Shown one piece after another: positions 1 to 7,929 of a DNA stretch of 41,733 nucleotides (within the stretch, counting starts at the first letter, position 1; every line of letters starts with the position of its first letter). This stretch comes from an uncultured Eubacteriales bacterium (lineage in GTDB: Bacteria; Bacillota; Clostridia; Oscillospirales; CAG-272). The DNA lies in contig CAKRMZ010000009.1 of the NCBI GenBank assembly GCA_934365155.1, positions 1-41,733 on the forward strand, given 5' to 3'. The notes beneath the pieces were generated by a model. The model was not told the DNA's origin. It was given only the letters and a program-made list of their open reading frames with translations, and searched no databases. The position numbers and the translations under genes are program-made.

Positions 1-1284
1 GCATATCATCACGGCACCGCTGACACCGTCCTTATCTCTTACATACGTGCCGCGCATATAACCGATGCTTTCCTCAAAGCCGAAAATATAGGTTCCCGTC
101 TTTTTATCTTCACACTCTTTGATTTTTTCGCCGATGAACTTAAAGCCGGTGAATACGTTATAAAGTGTAATATGATTTTCTTTGCAGATCCGGCTGACAA
201 TTTCCGTGGTCACAATGGTTTTTACCACATATGCATCTTTCGGCAAGGTATTTGCGGCTTTCAGTGAATTTATAATATACTCTAAGAGAAGAGCGCCGAC
301 CTGGTTGCCGGACAGCATGGCAAAAGAACCGTCCTTTTTACGGGCGCTGACTCCGATACGGTCGCTGTCGGGGTCTGTAGCGATAAAGAGGGATGCCCCT
401 TCTTTCTGTGCCAGCTTTACACCAAGCTGATGAGCCTCCGGAAATTCCGGATTGGGACTTTTTACAGAAGGAAAATCACCGTTCGGACTGCATTGCTCCG
501 GAACTAAATATAAATGTTTCAGTCCCATGCGTCGCAATGCTTCCGGTACGAGTTTGTATCCGACACCGTGCATTGCAGAGTAAACAACTCGAAAACTCTC
601 AGCCATTTCCGATACAATTCCCGGGTTGACTTGCCCTGCCAAAACAGCGTTAAGATACTTTTCATCCATGCTTTTATCAATAATATGAAGAAATCCGGAT
701 TTTTGAGCTTGTTCGAAAGAATGCTGTTTTATACCGCTGAAGATATCGGTATGCTGGATATATTCCGCTACGGTTTTTGCATGCTCCGGAGGAATCTGAG
801 CGCCGTCTTCCCAATACGCTTTGAAGCCGTTGTATTCTTTGGTATTATGGGATGCGGTAATATTAATTCCGGCGACACATCCGAGCTCCCGAATGGCAAA
901 GGAAAGCAGTGGAGTCGGACGCATATCGTCAAACAAAAATACTTCAATTTCATTTGCCGTGAGAACCGATGCGGCACACTTGGCAAAATCAACGGAATTG
1001 TGACGGCAGTCATATGCAATGGCTACGCCCTTAAAAGCAGCGCCGTCGATGGTATTGATTAAAGAAGCCAGTCCCTGTGTTGCCTGTGCGATGGTATAAA
1101 GGTTTATTGCGTTGGTTCCGGCACACATTTTTCCGCGCAGTCCGGCGGTACCGAAAGAGAGCGAAGAATAAAAACGGAATTTTTTTTCTTCTTCATTCTG
1201 TTGAATCGATAACAGCTCTTTTTTCATATCGGGGTGTAAGTGGTCATAATTCAACCAACGCTCATATTCTTCTGTATAATTCAT
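1..1284 (-). CDS. Phospho-sugar mutase (phosphoglucomutase/phosphomannomutase family), partial at 3' end
   Basis: This is an alpha-D-phosphohexomutase, which interconverts hexose 1-phosphates and 6-phosphates (glucose-1-P and glucose-6-P for PgcA-like members) in the cytoplasm. The frame reads from an ATG at 1284-1282, preceded by AGGAG, to the window edge, giving 428 codons. Full-length relatives have about 560-580 residues, so the C-terminal part lies outside. The family signatures are visible: the phosphoserine loop TASHN with Ser145, the metal-binding loop DPDSDR starting at residue 304, and the sugar-binding loop GFEESIGY starting at residue 402. The N-terminus (FGTAGLRG, about residues 43-50) is also typical. 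Its product could feed UDP-glucose synthesis and hence GalE encoded at 17922, but that link is inference. Family is certain; substrate preference is not. Confidence 0.93.
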   Translation of the reverse strand, partial: MNYTEEYERWLNYDHLHPDMKKELLSIQQNEEEKKFRFYSSLSFGTAGLRGKMCAGTNAINLYTIAQATQGLASLINTIDGAAFKGVAIAYDCRHNSVDFAKCAASVLTANEIEVFLFDDMRPTPLLSFAIRELGCVAGINITASHNTKEYNGFKAYWEDGAQIPPEHAKTVAEYIQHTDIFSGIKQHSFEQAQKSGFLHIIDKSMDEKYLNAVLAGQVNPGIVSEMAESFRVVYSAMHGVGYKLVPEALRRMGLKHLYLVPEQCSPNGDFPSVKSPNPEFPEAHQLGVKLAQKEGASLFIATDPDSDRIGVSARKKDGSFAMLSGNQVGALLLEYIINSLKAANTLPKDAYVVKTIVTTEIVSRICKENHITLYNVFTGFKFIGEKIKECEDKKTGTYIFGFEESIGYMRGTYVRDKDGVSGAVMIC

Positions 1285-1307
1285 AAAATTATCTCCTGAA
1301 ATAATCA

Positions 1308-1565
1308 TTATTGTTGATCTTTGAGTTTTGTCAGTGCGATGGCAAGCTGATCCGGACAGGATGTTGAGCGAAATCCGCATTGAATCCCCCGCAAACGGGA
1401 TATTGCCTCGTCAACCGTCATCCCTTTGACTAAGCGGGCAACGCCTTGAGTATTTCCGTTGCAACCGTTTGTAAAGACAACATCTTTAATAATGTTGTCC
1501 TCTGTTACAATGTCGATTTTAGTAGAACAGGTTCCTTGTGTTTTATACGAAATTCTTTTCTCCAT
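1308..1565 (-). CDS. TSCPD domain-containing protein (TIGR03905 type)
   Basis: This is an 85-residue cytoplasmic protein of the small TSCPD family, widespread in Clostridia and without a settled function. The naming motif is present near the C-terminus as FRSTSCPDQLA, and the core GCNGNTQGVARLVKG is conserved. The related TSCPD domain in vitamin B12-dependent ribonucleotide reductases binds metal or nucleotide-linked cofactors, but no such role can be read here. The ATG at 1565 follows an AGAGGA ribosome binding site. The gene lies 23 bp upstream of the mutase on the same strand, so the two are probably co-transcribed. No convincing promoter is seen in the AT-rich DNA upstream. Confidence 0.88.
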   Translation of the reverse strand: MEKRISYKTQGTCSTKIDIVTEDNIIKDVVFTNGCNGNTQGVARLVKGMTVDEAISRLRGIQCGFRSTSCPDQLAIALTKLKDQQ

Positions 1566-1834
1566 AATTATCCTCTTTTGCCTTTAAAACTGAATTTTGG
1601 CATTTTGAATCGATGCATATACCTCTATGTATACAGTATATAACAGATTCAAAGTTTTTATCGTTTTTATTGCAATGTTATCAGTATACCATATTTTTCA
1701 AAAAAAGTATAGATTAAAGTATAGTTTTTCAAAGAGAACCCGGTATATGTGCATTATATACAAAAAACAACGCAAAAACACCGAAAAAATTTTTATATAT
1801 TTTCAAGAAAACTGAAAAAAAACACAAAAAACTA
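1566..1834. other. AT-rich intergenic region between divergent genes
   Basis: This 269 bp segment separates the minus-strand TSCPD gene from the promoter of the ribosomal operon. It is very AT-rich with A and T runs and contains short direct repeats (AAGTATAG, near 1707 and 1718). The short reading frames in it have no ribosome binding sites and atypical codon use. The minus-strand promoter for the TSCPD gene must lie here, but no -35/-10 pair is convincing. The A/T tracts just upstream of 1835 could act as an UP element for the ribosomal promoter. Confidence 0.5.
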
Positions 1835-1863
1835 TTGCAAATCTCTTTCATTTTATGTATAAT
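1835..1863 (+). promoter_or_regulatory. Sigma-A type promoter of the S10-spc-alpha operon
   Basis: A -35 box TTGCAA (1835-1840) and a perfect -10 box TATAAT (1858-1863) are separated by exactly 17 bp, with A-rich DNA upstream. Transcription should start near 1870, leaving a leader of about 390 nt before rpsJ. This is the only strong plus-strand promoter seen before the ribosomal genes. Confidence 0.8.
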
Positions 1864-1869
1864 AATAAG

Positions 1870-2267
1870 GCTTGATGTGCGATGAAGCGAGAGGTTGCCG
1901 TAACTATTACGGGTAATTTTCGCAGAGTATGTCCGATATTTAACCGGGCGACAGCAGAGGATGAGCATTTCTGCGCAGAATGTTGCAGATTGCGGTAGGA
2001 TATTTCATGATTTATGATGTTTTCATTATTGTGACAATCCGAAACAAGGTGCAAAACTGCGATAAAAAAGGAATCTATTCAATAACGATTCTGTCCTGGG
2101 TTGGTTATTCGCGTTTTAAAGTGAAAAACAATCCAGTTCTTTTATGAGGTGTTATGAAACACCCGGATCAGTGTTCAGAATTTTCTGTAAAAAGCATCCA
2201 TATTATTTATGCTTGATGCTACGCCGTCTTTTAAAGCAATGTGATATTTTGAAAAGGAGGCAAACAA
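1870..2267 (+). promoter_or_regulatory. Long structured 5' leader of the ribosomal protein operon
   Basis: This untranslated leader contains several clear hairpins: CCGTAA/TTACGG with a 3-nt loop (about 1899-1913), GCAGA/TCTGC (about 1953-1973), the palindrome TTCTGCGCAGAA (about 1969-1980), GAATC/GATTC (about 2071-2091), and GGTGTT/AACACC (2148-2163). No open reading frame with a ribosome binding site fits it. No U-tract terminator is obvious, so control would more likely act on translation or elongation. In E. coli the S10 operon leader is bound by L4; whether this leader does the same is inference. The ribosome binding site AAAGGAGGC of rpsJ lies at its end. Confidence 0.55.
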
Positions 2268-2579
2268 ATGGCACAGAAAGAGAAACTCAGAATCAGACTT
2301 TCCAGCTTTGATCATACTTTGGTCGATCAGGCTGCGGAGAAGATTGTAGAGACCGCAAAACGCAACGGAGCTACTGTTTCCGGACCCGTTCCGCTCCCTA
2401 CTGAAAAGGAGATTATCACCATTCTTCGTGCGGTGCACAAATACAAAGACAGCCGCGAACAGTTTGAAATGAGAACTCACAAAAGACTGATTGATGTTAT
2501 GAAGCCGTCTCAGAAAACGGTAGATGCATTGACAAGTCTTGAGTTGCCGGCAGGCGTTGAAATTGAGCTGAAACTTTGA
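2268..2579 (+). CDS. rpsJ: 30S ribosomal protein S10
   Basis: S10 (NusE) binds in the head of the 30S subunit and also pairs with NusB in antitermination complexes. The 103-residue length is the usual size, and the sequence RIRLSSFDHTLVDQAAEKIV followed by the GPVPLPT segment is diagnostic. The start ATG follows a strong AAAGGAGG site. It is the first gene of the operon, as in most Bacillota when rpsL-rpsG-fusA-tuf are elsewhere. Control is probably through the long leader upstream. Confidence 0.98.
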   Translation: MAQKEKLRIRLSSFDHTLVDQAAEKIVETAKRNGATVSGPVPLPTEKEIITILRAVHKYKDSREQFEMRTHKRLIDVMKPSQKTVDALTSLELPAGVEIELKL

Positions 2580-2619
2580 TCTTTGCCGAACAAGGTTTTA
2601 TAGCTCGAAAGTCGGTCAT

Positions 2620-2643
2620 GTTGGCATACCATGAAATGCCAAC
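2620..2643 (+). promoter_or_regulatory. Intercistronic hairpin before rplC
   Basis: GTTGGCAT (2620-2627) and ATGCCAAC (2636-2643) form an 8 bp stem with an 8-nt loop, about 10 nt before the rplC ribosome binding site. There is no U-tract, so it is not a terminator. It could modulate translation or mRNA processing between rpsJ and rplC, but there is no direct evidence. Confidence 0.45.
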
Positions 2644-2670
2644 CAATAACCTACAGGAGGAAAAGTAAGA

Positions 2671-3303
2671 ATGAAAAAAGGAATTATCGGCAAAAAACTC
2701 GGTATGACGCAGATCTTTGATGAAAACGGAAACAGCATTCCGGTAACCGTAATTGAAGCGGGACCGTGTGTTGTTGCTCAGAAAAAGACTGTTCAAAACG
2801 AAGGCTATGATGCAATCCAACTCGGTTTTGAGGATATTGCAGAAAGAAAGCTTACCAAAGCGGAAAAGGGCCACTTTGCAAAAAACAATGTGGCGTTTAA
2901 AAAGCATCTGAAAGAGTTCCGTTTGGATGATATTTCCGCGATTAACGTCGGTGACGTAATCGGCGCAGATACTTTCAGCGCCGGCGAGAGTGTGGATATT
3001 ACCGGAATTACCAAAGGACACGGTTATACCGGTGCAGTCAAAAGATGGAACAATCATATTTTGCGTATGACACACGGTACTGGCCCGATTCACCGTCAGG
3101 TTGGTTCTATGGGTGCGAACTCAACTCCGTCAAGAGTATTTAAAAATAAAAAAATGGCTGGTCAGTATGGCTGCGAGCAGGTTACCGTTTTGAATCTGAG
3201 TGTAGTTCGTATTGATGCGGAAAACAATTTGATTGCCGTTAAGGGTGCCGTTCCGGGCGCTAAAGGCGGAATTGTGTTTATCCGTGACAGCGTGAAAGCA
3301 TAA
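2671..3303 (+). CDS. rplC: 50S ribosomal protein L3
   Basis: L3 is an early assembly protein of the 50S subunit whose extended loop reaches toward the peptidyl transferase centre. The protein has 210 residues, matching the family. It begins MKKGIIGKKLGMTQIF and carries the typical loop GPIHRQVGSMGANSTPSRVF around residue 140; the glutamine at the methylation position is present. An AGGAGG site lies before the ATG. It sits 91 bp after rpsJ, the gap holding a hairpin, and 20 bp before rplD. Confidence 0.98.
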   Translation: MKKGIIGKKLGMTQIFDENGNSIPVTVIEAGPCVVAQKKTVQNEGYDAIQLGFEDIAERKLTKAEKGHFAKNNVAFKKHLKEFRLDDISAINVGDVIGADTFSAGESVDITGITKGHGYTGAVKRWNNHILRMTHGTGPIHRQVGSMGANSTPSRVFKNKKMAGQYGCEQVTVLNLSVVRIDAENNLIAVKGAVPGAKGGIVFIRDSVKA

Positions 3304-3323
3304 ACGGAAGGAGGAAAATTACA

Positions 3324-3950
3324 ATGCCAAATATGAAAGTTTTGGATATGTCAGGTAAGGAAGTTGGCACAATGACCCTGTCCGATGCTGTTTTCGGCGC
3401 ACAGGTGAATGAAGCGGTTCTTCACAGTGTTGTCAGAGCATACCTTTTGAATCAAAGACAGGGAACCCAGTCTACTTTAACCAGAGCAGAAGTTTCCGGC
3501 GGCGGCAAAAAGCCGTGGAAACAAAAAGGAACCGGCAGAGCCCGTCAGGGATCCACTCGTTCTCCGCAATGGACACACGGCGGAATTGCTCTCGGCCCGA
3601 AGCCGCGCACTTACCGTGTATCAATTAATAAGAAGGTAAAGAAGCTGGCCATGATCAGCGCTCTGTCTTCCAAAGTGGCAAACGGTGAGATGGTTGTAAT
3701 TGATCAAATTTCGGCAACGGAATATAAAACCAAAAACATGGTGAACATGCTGAATGCGATCGGATTTAAGAAAAAAGCTTTGGTGGTATTGGATAGCAAT
3801 GACGAAAAGGTCTTAAAGAGCTTTGCCAATATTCCCGGAGTTAAAACCGCTTTGTCTAACACCATCAATGTTTACGACATTCTGAACAATGATATGTTTG
3901 TTGTTGCGAAGGCGGCTTGTGAAAAAATCGAGGAGGTGTATGCGAAATGA
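3324..3950 (+). CDS. rplD: 50S ribosomal protein L4
   Basis: L4 lines the nascent-peptide exit tunnel with a long extended loop and in some bacteria represses its own operon. The protein has 208 residues. The tunnel loop contains GGGKKPWKQKGTGRARQGS (about residues 62-80), the hallmark of the family and the site where macrolide-resistance changes arise; it looks wild type. The stop codon overlaps the rplW start (ATGA), so the two are translationally coupled. Confidence 0.98.
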   Translation: MPNMKVLDMSGKEVGTMTLSDAVFGAQVNEAVLHSVVRAYLLNQRQGTQSTLTRAEVSGGGKKPWKQKGTGRARQGSTRSPQWTHGGIALGPKPRTYRVSINKKVKKLAMISALSSKVANGEMVVIDQISATEYKTKNMVNMLNAIGFKKKALVVLDSNDEKVLKSFANIPGVKTALSNTINVYDILNNDMFVVAKAACEKIEEVYAK

Positions 3951-4240
3951 TGACAGCTCACGATATTATTATTCGTCCGGTAATTACGGAAGCCAGCATG
4001 GACATGGCGAGAAACAAACGCTATGTATTTGAAGTTAAGAAAGACGCGACAAAACCGGAAATTGCGAAAGCAGTTGAAGAGATCTTCAAGGTCGATGTTT
4101 TGCGCGTTAACACAGTCAGCATGAAAAAGAAACCGAAGAGAATGGGTGTTCACGCCGGTTATACCTCGGCATGGAAAAAGGCGTATGTAACTTTGACGCC
4201 GAAATCCAAGACCATCGAATTCTTCGACGGTATGATGTAA
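3947..4240 (+). CDS. rplW: 50S ribosomal protein L23
   Basis: L23 sits at the tunnel exit and is the docking site for trigger factor and signal recognition particle. The protein is 97 residues and begins MMTAHDIIIRPVITEASM, with the basic loop KKKPKRMG in the C-terminal half. The start overlaps the last codon of rplD by 4 bases. A second ATG at 3950 is an equally possible start, shortening the protein by one residue. The upstream GAGGAGGTG inside rplD serves as its ribosome binding site. Confidence 0.97.
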   Translation: MMTAHDIIIRPVITEASMDMARNKRYVFEVKKDATKPEIAKAVEEIFKVDVLRVNTVSMKKKPKRMGVHAGYTSAWKKAYVTLTPKSKTIEFFDGMM

Positions 4241-4255
4241 GAGGGAGGGTAAGAA

Positions 4256-5089
4256 ATGCCAACGGTTAAGTTTAAACCTACTACTCCGTCAAGAAGACAT
4301 ATGACAGTTTTGTCCTTCGATGAACTGACCAAGAAAGCTCCGGAGAAAAGTCTTCTTACAGTACTGAAAAAACATGCCGGACGTAACAGTTACGGCAAAA
4401 TTACCGTTCGTCACAAAGGCGGCGGAAATAAGCGCAAATACAGAATTATTGATTTCAAGAGAAATACATTGGATGTTCCTGCAAAGGTCATCGCTACCGA
4501 GTACGATCCGAACCGTACCGCATTCATCAATTTGCTCCAATATGAAGACGGAAGCAAATCCTATGCATTAGCTCCGGTTGGACTGAAGGTGGGCGATACC
4601 GTGTATTCCGGCGCTGCTGCGGATATCAAACCCGGCAACACGCTTCCGATTGAGAATATCCCGGTTGGTACATTTATTTACAATATTGAGCTTTACCCCG
4701 GCAAAGGCGGCCAATTGGTTCGCAGCGCAGGATGTTCCGCTCAGCTTATGGCGAAAGAGAACGGATCTGCACAGATTCGTCTTCCCTCCGGTGAGGTGCG
4801 CATCGTTCGTTTGAACTGCAAGGCAACCATCGGTCAGGTCAGCAATATTGATCATGAAAATGTTAAGATCGGTAAAGCCGGAAGAAAAAGACATATGGGC
4901 ATTCGTCCTACCGTCCGCGGTTCTGTTATGAACCCCTGCGATCACCCGCACGGTGGTGGTGAGGGCCGTTCTCCGATCGGTCGTCCGTCTCCGGTTACTC
5001 CTTGGGGTAAACCGACTAACGGTTACAAGACCAGAAACAAAAAAGCAAGAACCGAAAAATTCATTGTTAAACACAGAAACAGTAAATAA
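4256..5089 (+). CDS. rplB: 50S ribosomal protein L2
   Basis: L2 is essential for subunit association and for the peptidyl transferase centre. It has 277 residues, the usual bacterial size. Conserved landmarks are RHKGGGNKRKYRIIDFKR in the N-terminal half and, at the C-terminus, RPTVRGSVMNPCDHPHGGGE, with the histidine loop that approaches the catalytic centre. The gene is 15 bp after rplW and 13 bp before rpsS, and an AGGGAGGG site precedes the ATG. Confidence 0.98.
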   Translation: MPTVKFKPTTPSRRHMTVLSFDELTKKAPEKSLLTVLKKHAGRNSYGKITVRHKGGGNKRKYRIIDFKRNTLDVPAKVIATEYDPNRTAFINLLQYEDGSKSYALAPVGLKVGDTVYSGAAADIKPGNTLPIENIPVGTFIYNIELYPGKGGQLVRSAGCSAQLMAKENGSAQIRLPSGEVRIVRLNCKATIGQVSNIDHENVKIGKAGRKRHMGIRPTVRGSVMNPCDHPHGGGEGRSPIGRPSPVTPWGKPTNGYKTRNKKARTEKFIVKHRNSK

Positions 5090-5102
5090 GGAGGTAGCAT
5101 AA

Positions 5103-5375
5103 ATGAGCAGAAGTCTGAAAAAAGGACCGTTCGTAGAAGAAAAGCTTTACAAAAAGATTGTTGCTATGAACGAGAAAAACGAAAAACAAATCGTCAAAAC
5201 CTGGTCTCGTGCCTCCACCATCTTCCCGGAATTTGTGGGCCACACGATTGCAGTGCATGACGGACGCAAACACATTCCGGTTTATGTTACCGAAGACATG
5301 GTCGGCCACAAGCTCGGTGAGTTTGCTCTTACGAGAACATTTAAAGGCCATGCAGGCAGCAAAACTACTAAATAA
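5103..5375 (+). CDS. rpsS: 30S ribosomal protein S19
   Basis: S19 forms a complex with S13 in the head of the 30S subunit near the A and P sites. The 90-residue protein begins MSRSLKKGPFVEEKL and contains the conserved WSRASTIFPEFVGHTIAVH segment. An AAGGAGG site is placed before the ATG. The gap to rplV (66 bp) contains a small hairpin. Confidence 0.98.
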   Translation: MSRSLKKGPFVEEKLYKKIVAMNEKNEKQIVKTWSRASTIFPEFVGHTIAVHDGRKHIPVYVTEDMVGHKLGEFALTRTFKGHAGSKTTK

Positions 5376-5404
5376 GAGAATCCAGTTATAAATTGTAAAA
5401 ATGA

Positions 5405-5422
5405 GCTCAAGAGAGTTTGAGC
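5405..5422 (+). promoter_or_regulatory. Small hairpin before rplV
   Basis: GCTCAA (5405-5410) pairs with TTGAGC (5417-5422), ending only 2 nt before the GAAGGGAGG ribosome binding site of rplV. It may shape access to that site. The stem is only 6 bp, so the effect could be slight. Confidence 0.35.
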
Positions 5423-5441
5423 GAAGGGAGGCACATTTTTA

Positions 5442-5777
5442 ATGGAAGCAAAGGCGCATCTTAAATATGCGAGAATATCCCCCCGTAAAGTTAAGATCGT
5501 TCTCGATTTGATTCGTGGCAAGGATGTCAACGAAGCGATGGGAATAATTAAAAATACGAACAAAGTTGCTTGCGAATATCTTGAGAAATTGCTCAAGAGC
5601 GCAATTGCAAATGCGGAAACCAACTTCGGGATGGATACTTCAAAACTTTATGTATCGCAGTGCTTTGTTTGCCCCGGTCCGACGCTGAAGAGAATTATGC
5701 CGCGTGCACAGGGCAGAGCATTCAGAATTTTAAAAAGAACGAGCCATGTTACTTTGGCTGTTGCTGAAAAAGAATAA
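5442..5777 (+). CDS. rplV: 50S ribosomal protein L22
   Basis: L22 spans the 50S subunit, with a beta-hairpin that forms the narrow part of the exit tunnel beside L4. The protein has 111 residues, begins MEAKAHLKYARISPRKVKIV, and the tunnel hairpin PTLKRIMPRAQGRAFRI is intact. Macrolide-resistance insertions or deletions that occur in this hairpin are absent. It is followed after 23 bp by rpsC. Confidence 0.97.
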   Translation: MEAKAHLKYARISPRKVKIVLDLIRGKDVNEAMGIIKNTNKVACEYLEKLLKSAIANAETNFGMDTSKLYVSQCFVCPGPTLKRIMPRAQGRAFRILKRTSHVTLAVAEKE

Positions 5778-5800
5778 GCAGAAAAGGAGGTAATATCAAA

Positions 5801-6586
5801 ATGGGACAAAAAGTTAATCCTCATGGTCTGCGCGTAGGTGTTATTAAGAATTGGGATTCCAGATGGTTCACCAAAGACGCCAAATTCGGTGACACGCTCG
5901 TATCAGACTACAATATCAGAAAATATCTTAAGAAAAAGCTTCAACTTGCCGGTATTTCCAAGATTGAAATTGAGAGAAACACCGTTGCGGATAAAGAGAG
6001 AGTCCGCGTTGTTCTCCATTGCGCAAAGCCCGGTATCGTTATCGGACGTCAAGGATCTGAGATCGATAAACTCAGAACCGAAGTGGAAAAAATTGCGGGC
6101 ATTCCTGCAAGTGTCAATGTTGTGGAAGTAAAAGTTCCGGATTTGGATGCACAGTTGGTTGCTGAAAACATCGCCAGCCAGCTCGAACGCAGAATTGGTT
6201 TCCGCCGTGCAATGAAGCAGGCGATCGGAAGAACCATGAAGCTTGGTGCAAAGGGAATTAAAATCAGCGTTTCCGGCCGTTTGGGCGGTGCTGAAATTGC
6301 AAGAACCGAGCATTATCATGAAGGAACCATTCCGCTTCAGACATTGCGTGCGGATATTGAATACGGTTTTTGGGAGGCAAATACCACCTACGGTAAGATC
6401 GGCGTAAAAGTATGGATCTACAAAGGTGAGGTTCTTCCGGAAGTAAAGAGAGAGCGTCCTGCACGCCCCTTTAACAGAAATGCGAACGGAGAGCGCAGAG
6501 AACGTCGGGATAACAACAGAACCCCCAGAACACCTCGTGCTCCCAGAGTACCCAGAGAAGGAGGAACGAAAAATGTTAATGCCTAA
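5801..6586 (+). CDS. rpsC: 30S ribosomal protein S3 with extended basic C-terminal tail
   Basis: S3 lies at the mRNA entry channel of the 30S subunit and takes part in mRNA unwinding. The core is canonical: MGQKVNPHGLRVGVIKNW at the start and a KH domain with the GRQGSEIDKL loop (around residue 83). The protein is 261 residues, while B. subtilis S3 has about 218. The extra part is a C-terminal tail of about 40 residues rich in Arg, Asn and Pro, probably disordered and RNA-binding. The last 14 bases overlap rplP, and the rplP ribosome binding site lies inside the tail coding sequence. Confidence 0.97.
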   Translation: MGQKVNPHGLRVGVIKNWDSRWFTKDAKFGDTLVSDYNIRKYLKKKLQLAGISKIEIERNTVADKERVRVVLHCAKPGIVIGRQGSEIDKLRTEVEKIAGIPASVNVVEVKVPDLDAQLVAENIASQLERRIGFRRAMKQAIGRTMKLGAKGIKISVSGRLGGAEIARTEHYHEGTIPLQTLRADIEYGFWEANTTYGKIGVKVWIYKGEVLPEVKRERPARPFNRNANGERRERRDNNRTPRTPRAPRVPREGGTKNVNA

Positions 6587-7001
6587 AAGAGTCAAGTATA
6601 GACGTGTTCACAGAGGACGTCTTACCGGTAAGGCTACTCGCGGTAACAAGCTTTCAAGCGGTTCCTACGGACTGGTTGCTCTTGAGCCTGCATGGATTAC
6701 CAGCAATCAGATTGAAGCGGCACGTATTGCAATGACTCGTTACATTCGCCGTGGCGGTAATGTTTGGATCAAGATTTTCCCGGATAAACCGATTACAGAA
6801 AAACCGGCTGAAACTCGTATGGGTTCCGGTAAAGGTTCTCCGGAATACTGGGTTGCTGTAGTAAAACCCGGAAGAGTTTTGTTTGAGATGGATGGAGTCA
6901 GCGAAGAAATTGCAAGAGAAGCAATGCGTCTTGCGACTCATAAACTTCCGATCAAATGCAAATTTGTGAAAAAAGAAACTGAAGAAGTCGGGGAGGTATA
7001 A
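6573..7001 (+). CDS. rplP: 50S ribosomal protein L16
   Basis: L16 binds near the A-site tRNA on the 50S subunit and is needed late in assembly. The start chosen is the ATG at 6573, giving MLMPKRVKYRRVHRGRLTG and 142 residues, the family length. A longer frame from 6480 would only add out-of-frame rpsC sequence. The AAGGAGG site at about 6558-6564 fits this start. The gene overlaps rpsC by 14 bp and is 3 bp from rpmC, so translational coupling is likely on both sides. Confidence 0.97.
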   Translation: MLMPKRVKYRRVHRGRLTGKATRGNKLSSGSYGLVALEPAWITSNQIEAARIAMTRYIRRGGNVWIKIFPDKPITEKPAETRMGSGKGSPEYWVAVVKPGRVLFEMDGVSEEIAREAMRLATHKLPIKCKFVKKETEEVGEV

Positions 7002-7004
7002 GCA

Positions 7005-7193
7005 GTGAAAGCAAAAGAATTAAGAGATATGTCTTGCGCTGAACTTGAGGCTAAATTGAAAGATTTGAAAGCCGAGCTGTTCAATCTCCGCTTCCAGCAT
7101 GCAATTAACCAGCTTGACAATCCCAACAAGATTGTAGAAGTGAAAAAGGACATTGCACGCATAATGACTATTCTTCATCAGAAGAATGCTTAA
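7005..7193 (+). CDS. rpmC: 50S ribosomal protein L29
   Basis: L29 is a small helical protein at the tunnel exit next to L23. The protein has 62 residues and starts with GTG, reading MKAKELRDMSCAELEAKL, with the conserved LFNLRFQ segment in the middle. GGGGAGG lies upstream, overlapping the end of rplP. The GTG start may be slightly weaker, offset by close coupling to rplP. Confidence 0.96.
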   Translation: MKAKELRDMSCAELEAKLKDLKAELFNLRFQHAINQLDNPNKIVEVKKDIARIMTILHQKNA

Positions 7194-7217
7194 AATAGGT
7201 AGAGAGGAGAACAGGTC

Positions 7218-7484
7218 ATGAGTGAAGCAACGGAAAGAACCCTTAGAAAGACCAGAGTCGGCATGGTTGTAAGCGACAAAATGGATAAAACCATTGTTGT
7301 GGCGATTGCTGACAACGTAAAACATCCGAAATACGGCAAAGTTATTAAGCACACCATCAAGCTGAAAGCTCACGATGAAAATAACGAATGCGGAATCGGA
7401 GATAAAGTAAGCATTATGGAAACAAGACCGCTTTCCAAAGATAAGAGATGGCGCCTTGTTTCGATTATCGAAAAAGCAAAATAA
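7218..7484 (+). CDS. rpsQ: 30S ribosomal protein S17
   Basis: S17 is a primary 16S rRNA-binding protein with an OB fold. The protein has 88 residues, with the conserved RTLRKTRVGMVVSDKMDKTI opening and the C-terminal METRPLSKDKRWRLV motif. GAGAGGAG precedes the ATG. It is followed by a 63 bp gap before rplN containing a 6 bp hairpin (AATACG/CGTATT, 7508-7527). Confidence 0.97.
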   Translation: MSEATERTLRKTRVGMVVSDKMDKTIVVAIADNVKHPKYGKVIKHTIKLKAHDENNECGIGDKVSIMETRPLSKDKRWRLVSIIEKAK

Positions 7485-7507
7485 GATAACCGGAAAGTGA
7501 TAAAGTA

Positions 7508-7527
7508 AATACGTCAAAAAGCGTATT
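7508..7527 (+). promoter_or_regulatory. Small hairpin before rplN
   Basis: AATACG (7508-7513) and CGTATT (7522-7527) can pair around an 8-nt loop just before the AAGGAGG of rplN. There is no U-tract. It may influence translation start at rplN; the stem is short and could be chance. Confidence 0.3.
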
Positions 7528-7547
7528 GAAAAGGAGGAAAACACACA

Positions 7548-7916
7548 GTGATTCAACAGCAATCATTATTAAAAGTGGCCGATAACACTGGCGCAAAAGA
7601 GATCATGTGCATTCGTGTGCTTGGCGGAACCGGCAGAAGATATGCGAATATCGGTGATGTTGTAGTTGCTGCTGTCAAGAAAGCCGCACCGAACGGTACC
7701 GTAAAAAAAGGTGAGGTTGTCAAGGCGGTTGTTGTCAGAACCGTTAAGGGCCTGAAAAGAGCTGATGGCTCTTACATCCGTTTCGACGAAAACGCAGCAG
7801 TAATTATCAGAGAAGATAAAAACCCCAGAGGCACACGTATTTTTGGCCCTGTGGCAAGAGAGCTCCGTGAAAAAGATTATTTGAAGATCCTTTCACTGGC
7901 GCCCGAAGTTCTGTAA
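7548..7916 (+). CDS. rplN: 50S ribosomal protein L14
   Basis: L14 lies on the subunit interface of the 50S subunit, next to L19, and is the target of the silencing factor RsfS. The 122-residue protein is canonical: MIQQQSLLKVADNTGAKEIM at the start, and GTRIFGPVARELRE near the C-terminus. The start codon is GTG at 7548, behind a strong AAGGAGG site, and the alignment leaves no room for another start. Confidence 0.97.
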   Translation: MIQQQSLLKVADNTGAKEIMCIRVLGGTGRRYANIGDVVVAAVKKAAPNGTVKKGEVVKAVVVRTVKGLKRADGSYIRFDENAAVIIREDKNPRGTRIFGPVARELREKDYLKILSLAPEVL

Positions 7917-7929
7917 GGAGGTTATAACA

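Noticed and set aside
1870..2070. Leader segment considered as a lysine or other known riboswitch
   Set aside because: The order and sequence of the stems do not match the conserved cores of the lysine, SAM, TPP or cobalamin classes as far as can be judged by eye, and the downstream genes are ribosomal.
5903..6595. A 230-codon minus-strand frame opposite rpsC
   Set aside because: It lies fully antisense to a certain ribosomal protein gene, has no family match and no ribosome binding site.
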